Of a stretch of 64,000 nucleotides of DNA, positions 60,501 to 64,000 are shown piece after piece. Each line of letters starts with the position of its first letter. Within the stretch, counting starts at the first letter, position 1. This stretch comes from Mactromeris polynyma (Eukaryota > Mollusca > Bivalvia > Venerida > Mactridae): the NCBI GenBank assembly GCA_032209605.1, contig JASFXZ010000013.1:7339401-7403400 (forward strand), given 5' to 3'. The notes under the pieces were generated by a model, which did not search any database, had not been told where the DNA came from, and saw only the letters and a program-made list of their open reading frames with translations. A program made the translations under genes and the position numbers.

Positions 60501-60674
60501 AGATTCCAAAGCTTTTAGACTGGTCTCCAATCACAGTTTTATGGCCTCAGACGCTGGTCTGCTGTATAATGTTGTGTATAATGGCTGGTTTGTTGGATGG
60601 TTGGTGTGTTACTTTTCAATTTTCAGTTTGATTTAAGACAGGGAATAAATGCATCCAGACAGGTTACGTCTTGG
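39507..60674 (+). CDS. dynein heavy chain, N-terminal tail region (partial at the right edge)
   Basis: Twenty-four exons with continuous phase, about 1,048 residues: 39507-39664, 40530-40634, 41489-41576, 42459-42560, 43250-43429, 44946-45033, 46803-46876, 47357-47470, 47858-48007, 48789-48958, 49661-49771, 50539-50586, 51236-51319, 51965-52054, 53447-53691, 54194-54398, 55081-55286, 56199-56352, 56747-56921, 57419-57637, 58339-58461, 58735-58896, 59834-59878, 60627-60674. Family signs: APYDL at about 340; ST.GVLHV then AEWQRE and IPFFKNY (about 396) followed by RWRANK, typical of axonemal dynein tails; EGEGFMGQYKPLSR (about 770); GMFYVDC then LLPRLNDIYSEL (about 880), matching the segment before the linker. 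The motor (AAA1-6) lies beyond the window. Candidates are an inner-arm DNAH or DNHD1; I cannot decide. A Ser/Thr-rich insert spans about 671-739. The two last short exons are less certain. A possible 5'UTR acceptor lies at about 39471. Confidence 0.8.
40866..41170. repeat. 39-bp minisatellite, about 7 copies, dynein intron 2
   Basis: The unit is GAGGTCACAAGGTCAAAGGT then TACCATTGACTGAGAATCG. Later units drift (GGAAGTCACATAGTC, TTGCAAGTC). Some copies are shortened. A 13-residue periodic frame is open by chance. Confidence 0.9.
41958..42262. repeat. 19-bp minisatellite, about 15 copies, dynein intron 3
   Basis: The unit is TTTGAGTGTTAATCTTAGA, alternating irregularly with TTTGAGTGTGAATCTTAGA. 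It degenerates at the right end. Confidence 0.9.
43015..43200. mobile_element. MITE 'cagacctcgttcatt .. aaacgaggtctgactgt' copy
   Basis: GTCGGGCTTCGTTCATTCTA at the left and AAATAAACGAGGTCTGACTG at the right are inverted ends. The interior has CGAAATTTTATTTCGAATA and TATTCGGATAGAAAGTTGTC. Sister copies are at 50695-50842, 58550-58668 and 61250-61425, all in dynein introns. Confidence 0.65.
43500..43690. repeat. 'cagggatttccctg' dispersed repeat
   Basis: CAGGGATTTCCCTGTGGCAG, then GGGACTCCCATTTTCAACTT, then GACCCCTAGCTGAAAAATCC. The same order is found at 61569-61748, so this is an interspersed element of about 180 bp. Confidence 0.6.
44316..44432. repeat. GTT/GAT trinucleotide microsatellite
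   Basis: Runs of GTTGTTGTT with GGTGGTGG and GATGATGATG interruptions. Minus-strand Gln/Asn/Thr homopolymer frames arise from this and are not coding. Confidence 0.9.
44465..44884. mobile_element. MITE with 'cagggctagaattta' inverted ends
   Basis: The left end CAGGGCTAGAATTTAACTTT and right end GTGCTTAAATTCGAGCCCTG are reverse complements with few mismatches. The interior contains 'gccagtgcctaaaatttcaactggcc' and lower-AT stretches. A left-end fragment recurs at 36014. Confidence 0.6.
45171..46520. repeat. 38-bp minisatellite, about 35 copies, dynein intron 6
   Basis: The unit is AATATACCCTATCAGACGGT then TATATAATTGTGTTACAG. Variants include TATTATTG/TATAATTG, GTATTACAG and GATGG. Every unit ends in TTACAG, a splice-acceptor-like word. 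All three plus frames are stop-free. The flanking dynein exons (end 45033, start 46803) splice in phase without it. Confidence 0.96.
47495..47830. mobile_element. MITE with 'acaggagattgtcatgagttctctccc' left end
   Basis: ACAGGAGATTGTCATGAGTT at 47493 opens the element. The interior (CACACCTGACCTCTTTCCGC, CGTCAAGAATTGGCGAAGTT, AAATGCATCAAAATGCGCAA) is the reverse complement of the interior at 16735-16920. The right end is not clear. It lies in a dynein intron just before exon 47858. Confidence 0.6.
48085..48620 (+). mobile_element. tRNA-derived SINE split by a MITE
   Basis: The head GGGGCCTCTGTAGTGGAGTG is followed by TTATGTGACTCTCTTCAAAT. After the inserted element at 48135-48495 the SINE resumes with AAATCACTTGCACCTCACCA, GTCAGTAAACTATCCAGTTG and GGCTTAAGGAAGGTCGGTAG. 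The order suits a bivalve-type SINE body. Confidence 0.6.
48135..48495. mobile_element. 361-bp MITE with perfect 34-bp terminal inverted repeats
   Basis: Left 48135-48168 (GGTACCCAGGCTATTCATAA..) and right 48462-48495 are exact reverse complements. The interior has no transposase. It disrupts the SINE at 48085-48620, so it inserted later. The plus-strand open frame at 48234-48485 is simply its interior. Confidence 0.85.
49124..49379 (+). mobile_element. tRNA-derived SINE with (aaac)n tail
   Basis: The head GGCTCGTTCAGTTGGTAGAG has an A box, and GGGTTCGATTCCCGG is a perfect B box. The body includes GACTGAAATATTGTTGAAAA then AACGGCGTAAACCCCGATGA, and it ends in AAAACAAACAAACAAACC. The intact structure suggests a fairly young copy in a dynein intron. 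Confidence 0.8.
50077..50430. repeat. 28-bp minisatellite, about 12 copies, dynein intron 11
   Basis: The unit is TTAATTTACATGAAATGGAT then TCATAGAC. Few substitutions; the final copies shorten and degrade. Confidence 0.92.
50695..50842. mobile_element. MITE 'cagacctcgttcatt' family copy
   Basis: CGACCTCATTCATTTCGAAT on the left, and AGAAGGTTGTCAAATAAAAA then ATGTCTGACTGTT on the right. It is more degraded than the copy at 61250-61425. Confidence 0.5.
52245..52385. repeat. 'accaatgacaaggctgcattctgaga' dispersed repeat
   Basis: CCCTCTGATTGGTTGATATT, then GACCAATGACAAGGCTGCAT, then TCTGAGATTGGTGTCTGAAA. The family order is inverted relative to the copy at 30340. Confidence 0.6.
52568..53470 (+). 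repeat. 34-bp minisatellite whose unit contains the splice acceptor and start of a dynein exon
   Basis: The unit is TTCCAAAGATTCGTTACACA then TGTTTATATTACAG. TTCC occurs at 52597 and then every 34 bp to 53447, 26 copies without indels. The last copy is not spacer: ATTACAG|TTCCAAAG at 53440-53454 is the acceptor and first bases of coding exon 53447-53691, with TTCC..ACATG reading SKDSLHM in the dynein frame. The boundary AG becomes GG in four copies (before 52767, 52869, 52971, 53345). The first two units differ (CTTCTCAGATCATTCG; TTATTAGAG). Confidence 0.96.
54019..54247 (+). repeat. 54-bp tandem triplication spanning the acceptor of the next dynein exon
   Basis: TTGTTGCTATTTTTAG followed by (A)TGTCCTTGGTATTTCTCCA starts at 54086, 54140 and 54194, exactly 54 bp apart. 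The third is the true exon start (ACATCCTTGGTATTTCTCCA). A fourth exon-only copy lies at 54019-54055 without the pyrimidine tract. Confidence 0.9.
54720..55010. repeat. 'accaaacttggtggga' dispersed repeat fragments
   Basis: Two partial direct copies contain CGACCAAACTTGGTGGGAAG and CAACCAAACTTGGTGGAGAG, each followed by CATATTGTCAGCGT. A related unit with CAAACTTGGTCCAGACATTC is at 43840-44070. Dynein intron. Confidence 0.5.
55630..56145. repeat. 'accaat' repeat followed by a 17-bp 'gtctaggtaggtgtatt' array
   Basis: 55650-55760 is the dispersed family (GTGACCAATGACAAGGCTGC). 55788-56145 is an array of GTCTAGGTAGGTGTATT-like units (about 17 bp, about 20 copies) with variable last bases (TTGA, CGA, TACA). 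Confidence 0.85.
56975..57285. repeat. three tandem 'cattggtcaat / accaatcaga' repeat copies
   Basis: GAGACCAGTCTCACCATTGG, then CATTGGTCAGTTTGATGTGC, then CATTGGTCAACTTTAAGACT, followed by an inverted copy GATTGGATAAAATTGACCAA. Spacing is about 75-100 bp. It lies in the intron between exons 56747-56921 and 57419-57637. Confidence 0.6.
58550..58668. mobile_element. MITE 'cagacctcgttcatt' family fragment
   Basis: CCTAGTTCATTCAATTCATC and CCGAAATTTTATTTCGAATA on the left; GATGATACCAAGTATTTGGA and AGTTGTCCAAACAAGGCC on the right. Intronic. Confidence 0.5.
59578..59714. mobile_element. short MITE with 'cacaggagat' inverted ends (about 137 bp)
   Basis: CACAGGAGATTTTCATGGGT on the left; GGGAGACAACTCCTAAAAAT then CTCCTGTG on the right. 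CCTTTATCCCTTCTAGA and TAGAAGGGTTAAAGGGA form the inner part of the arms. It is the most compact copy of the family. Confidence 0.75.
60028..60629 (+). repeat. 216-bp tandem duplication carrying the acceptor of a dynein exon
   Basis: Copy 60198-60413 and copy 60414-60629 are near identical. Each contains the 'gagaccagtc..cattggtcagtttgaattct..accaatcaga..agactggtctcca' repeat and ends CAATTTTCAGTTTGAT. In the second copy this acceptor starts exon 60627-60674. In the first it leads to TTTGATAATAAAATTTAA, a quick stop. A more diverged third copy (about 60028-60197) lies upstream. Confidence 0.85.
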
Positions 60675-60859
60675 GTAAGGGAATTGTTAACCAGAAATGA
60701 AAGAATAGCAAAAGACGGCTTTATAAAATACATGGCTGTGTTGTATTATGATTGCGTCTTGTACATAGGTTTAGGTGCAACTGTATGGCTGGGTTTGTTT
60801 GTGGGGCCGACTCTTGGGGCCGGGCTTTTGTTCTTCTTGACAATTTAAGGATAATCTGG

Positions 60860-61010
60860 GGTTCCACTAGTTACAGAATCTCAAGGTCATTTTAATTCTT
60901 TTACCATCTTATAGTCAAATTACCTATAATTTAGAGAAATGTTGAACCTTCAGCCATAATCATGAGGGGTTAAAGGGTCAACTCCAGGTCAAACAGAACC
61001 CCTGATAATA
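60860..61010. mobile_element. 'ggggttcc .. ggaacccctga' MITE copy
   Basis: GGGGTTCCACTAGTTACAGA on the left, and AAAGGGTCAACTCCAGGTCA then AACAGAACCCCTGA on the right. Dynein intron. Confidence 0.6.
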
Positions 61011-61249
61011 CATCCATAGTCATGTGTCCTTCACCTTTAACCTTCTGAGTTATTATATACATTTATATACATTGGTCTGGTTGCAAGTCCATCCATCAAA
61101 AGCATGTGCCCAGTCTGTAGTTTATTACCCACCTTGGAAGACTTTCAAATAACTTGGCATGATTAGAAGGATGAAAGCAAAACATGTCTGTCTGGTTCTT
61201 TATCTATATGTAGATAGACTTGTTTTGCGTTCACCTTTCGTAACACAAT

Positions 61250-61425
61250 CAGACCTCGTTCATTCCAATTCATCTTGTTCGAAATTTTATTTCGAAAATT
61301 ACATGGTTTCGAATAACCCATTTCAATTTGACATACCTAAGAAGATACATCGGGACCTGATATTTACTTCGGATGATACCGAGTATTCAGATAGAAGGTT
61401 GTCGAATAAAAGAGGTCCCACTGTT
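61250..61425. mobile_element. MITE with 'cagacctcgttcatt' inverted ends, best copy
   Basis: CAGACCTCGTTCATTCCAAT starts it and GTCGAATAAAAGAGGTCCCA then CTGTT ends it. The interior CGAAATTTTATTTCGAAAAT is itself palindromic. The plus-strand 116-codon open frame at 61159-61509 only reads through it. Confidence 0.65.
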
Positions 61426-61568
61426 TTAACAGTAATGGGACAACCAGAAAAAAGAAACATTGGCTTTGTGGGTAAAGGTCACATGATGTCACGGGCAAAG
61501 GTCATATGATGTCACAGGTCAAATTTGTTCAGTCTTTGGTAAGACATATGTTTTTGCATTTAAGCAAC

Positions 61569-61748
61569 CAGGGATTTCCCTGACGCAGAAATCTTGAGTC
61601 CCTGACTCCCTTTTCTTTCTAGGGACTCCCATTTTCCACTTACTGTACATCCCTAAACTGCATATCTGGGACCCTAATAATTTACTAATGATCCCCAATT
61701 TGTCAAACACGAGGGTCCAAGGACCCCTAGCTGAAAATCCTAGGGAAT
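61569..61748. repeat. 'cagggatttccctg' dispersed repeat, second copy
   Basis: CCAGGGATTTCCCTGACGCA, then GGGACTCCCATTTTCCACTT, then AAGGACCCCTAGCTGAAAAT. It matches 43500-43690 in order and orientation. Confidence 0.6.
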
Positions 61749-61937
61749 ACCCTAAGCAACCACTAATATTGTTTATGGTCACACGACTGATCTCCTAATT
61801 TCTACAGCTAACTTACTGATGCCTCCCCCTGCAAGACTCCTACATCTATGATATATCAAGTATTTACCATGTTCTATGTGCTTCCAGCATCTCAAAATCA
61901 TATAATGCTGCTTTGTACTTGTATGATATATTCTGAC

Positions 61938-62526
61938 ATATATATGTGTGTATCAGGTATGGTTTGTCTACCAATCTACATATATATGTGTGTATCAGGT
62001 ATGTCTACCAATCTACATATATATGTGTGTATCAGGTATGGTTTGTCTACCAATCTACATATATATGTGTGTATCAGGTATGGTTTGTCTACCAATCTAC
62101 ATATATATGTGTGTATCAGGTATGGTTTGTCTACCAATCTACATATATATGTGTGTATCAGGTTTGTCTACCAATCTACATATATATGTGTGTATCAGGT
62201 ATGGTTTGTCTACCAATCTACATATATATGTGTGTATCAGGTTTGTCTACCAATCTACATATATATGTGTGTATCAGGTATGTCTACCAATCTACATATA
62301 TATGTGTGTATCAGGTATGTCTACCAATCTACATATATATGTGTGTATCAGGTATGTCTACCAATCTACATATATATGTGTGTATCAGGTATGGTTTGTC
62401 TACCAATCTACATATATATGTGTGTATCAGGTTTGTCTACCAATCTACATATATATGTGTGTATCAGGTATGTCTACCAATCTACATATATATGTGTGTA
62501 TCAGGTATGGTTTGTCTACCAATCTA
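61938..62526. repeat. 37/42-bp minisatellite, about 15 copies
   Basis: The unit is CTACCAATCTACATATATAT then GTGTGTATCAGGTATG(GTTTG)T. The GTTTG insert distinguishes 42-bp from 37-bp units, and some copies have CAGGTTTGT. All plus frames are open by lack of stops. No dynein exon adjoins it. Confidence 0.95.
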
Positions 62527-64000
62527 CTTGAATTGTTTAATTTGTACAATTAGGCCAAATTTAAAAAAGAATTTGCTTGCTGTCTCTACCTAAACCCCAC
62601 GCCCAAAATTCTGTGCTAAAAAAAAACATTATTGGCCTATGGCAAGGTTATTTTAGTCTTGATCAAAAAGAAGAATTGTTGAAAAATTTCTTTTCGGGGA
62701 GTGTTGCTTTTTTAAAAATCAAAACCTAACTTACCCTAAGAAGCGTCGGGAGACATCGAGCAAAGGCTTAATTGTAGCCCAATTATGGTATATGCTTTAT
62801 GAAATGAAATTTATTGTACTTGAATTACAACATATTGCATTTATATATTGTTGAGTACATGTAGATGACTAGAGGATCTTACATGTAGGATGAGTGATCA
62901 TTTTTTTTGAATTTATTAAACAAGTCTTCTAAAACTGATAAAAACGCAGCAATGCCTCATTGTTATCGTTTTTAGAAGATTCATTTAATGAATTCAATAA
63001 AAATGACCACAAATGTAAGATACTTTTTTATGACATAAAAGCAGAAACAGCTGATTTTCGTCAAAACATAACCTTGACCTTCTATATGCAAGCAATGGGG
63101 GTCATCAGATTATTGGTATTGTTTGTTTCTCATTTATGATCACAAGATGTAGAGACTTTATGGTAATTTTTCTCACTGATGTGAAATTGTGGTGTTTTTT
63201 GTTGTCTTCATAAAACCACAAGTTTTCAACCAATGTTATATTCTAAACTATCACTGATTTATATATAACTTCTGCCGAAGGTTATAAAATTGAATTTGTG
63301 TCCAGTCTCAAATGCAGCCTTGTCATTGGTCAATTCTCTGACTGTCCTCCTAACCAACCAATCAGCAACCTCCAGACAGAAATTTGACTGGTTCCAAGCC
63401 CAACTAGAATTAAATCCCTCCCCCACAATGAATCATGTGACCCCCTGAAATGCCACATGGACAAGAACTAGACTGCAGTTTGAAGTTTCGAAGTTTTACT
63501 GAATTAAACAAGTCTCCTAAAACCCATGGACAAGTAATAAACGGCAGTTTGAGGAAATGTGTAACAAACATATTTGAGACTGGTCTTCAAATTCAGATTT
63601 TTCAATCTCAGACTTACTGTCTGCCACAGCGTCTTACTATCTAAATATACTATACTGTATCTATGAATGTTGTAATTGTTTTGTTTATTCAATACGATTT
63701 TATGTTGTAGACTAACGAAATAACCGTATGTTAACATAAACATCTGTCTCTTGTTTCAGGAAATTTGAAAAAAAAATGCTAACAGTTCTATAGCTTATGG
63801 TTATTTTCAGGCTCTTTATATTACCCATCTTGATGTCAAGCTTGTGTTAGCAAAATGTCTCCATATTGTTCTTGTTTCAGTTATTGCATACGTTAAATGT
63901 GGGTACATTGATAATCGCCAACATTTATTTAAATTTGACTGTAAAAGTTACTAAGGACATTTATTGTTCTCTGTTTCATCATATTACACTGGTGAAAAGT
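62527..64000. other. dynein intron to the window edge
   Basis: 63285-63410 is a copy of the 'cattggtcaatt / accaatcagcaac' family. Candidate acceptors at 63760, 63808 and 63881 lead either to an immediate stop or to very short frames, so no further dynein exon is called. The next one probably lies beyond 64000. Confidence 0.5.

Noticed and set aside
61848..62593. Tyr/Cys-rich repeat proteins of about 200 residues
   Set aside because: They are translations of the 37/42-bp minisatellite in all frames.

Overview
The window is eukaryotic genomic DNA. It is AT-rich, with split genes that have consensus GT-AG splice sites, many minisatellites, tRNA-derived SINEs, LINE remnants and numerous terminal-inverted-repeat (MITE-like) elements. 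SINE heads with downstream conserved bodies, the minisatellite style and the dispersed repeat families suggest a lophotrochozoan, most likely a bivalve mollusc. This is inference, since no species-specific marker was searched. No operons, CRISPR arrays or prokaryotic features are present.

Layout. (1) 0.8-4.4 kb, minus strand: the last three exons of a gene whose C-terminus resembles the end of a protein-kinase domain plus an acidic tail. (2) 4.4-20.8 kb: no supportable protein gene. This stretch holds minisatellites (21, 60, 32, 50 and 20 bp units), a SINE, LINE remnants and MITEs. (3) 20.9-38.6 kb, minus strand: a CCDC34 orthologue in about five exons, whose last intron is about 12.6 kb. (4) Nested on the plus strand inside that intron, 24.9-30.8 kb: a complete 11-exon gene for a 748-residue ankyrin / DPY-30 / coiled-coil protein, built from a duplicated ankyrin exon block. 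A second, weaker two-exon plus-strand candidate lies at 31.4-33.6 kb. (5) 39.5 kb to beyond the right edge, plus strand: 24 exons giving about 1,048 residues of the N-terminal tail of a dynein heavy chain. It is interrupted by intronic minisatellites and transposons.

How the genes fit together: CCDC34 (flagellar biology in mammals), a DPY-30-motif protein (a motif used in axonemal complexes) and a dynein heavy chain are all plausible cilium or sperm-flagellum genes. CCDC34 and the dynein gene are divergently arranged about 0.9 kb apart. That interval contains an RFX X-box-like site, a candidate shared ciliary promoter element.

Most unusual signal: three separate exons of the dynein gene have tandem duplications whose unit spans the intron-exon 3' splice junction (34 bp x 26, 54 bp x 3, 216 bp x 2-3). 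In the 34-bp array the copies give a ladder of potential splice acceptors, and the exon's reading frame stays open across nearly the whole array.
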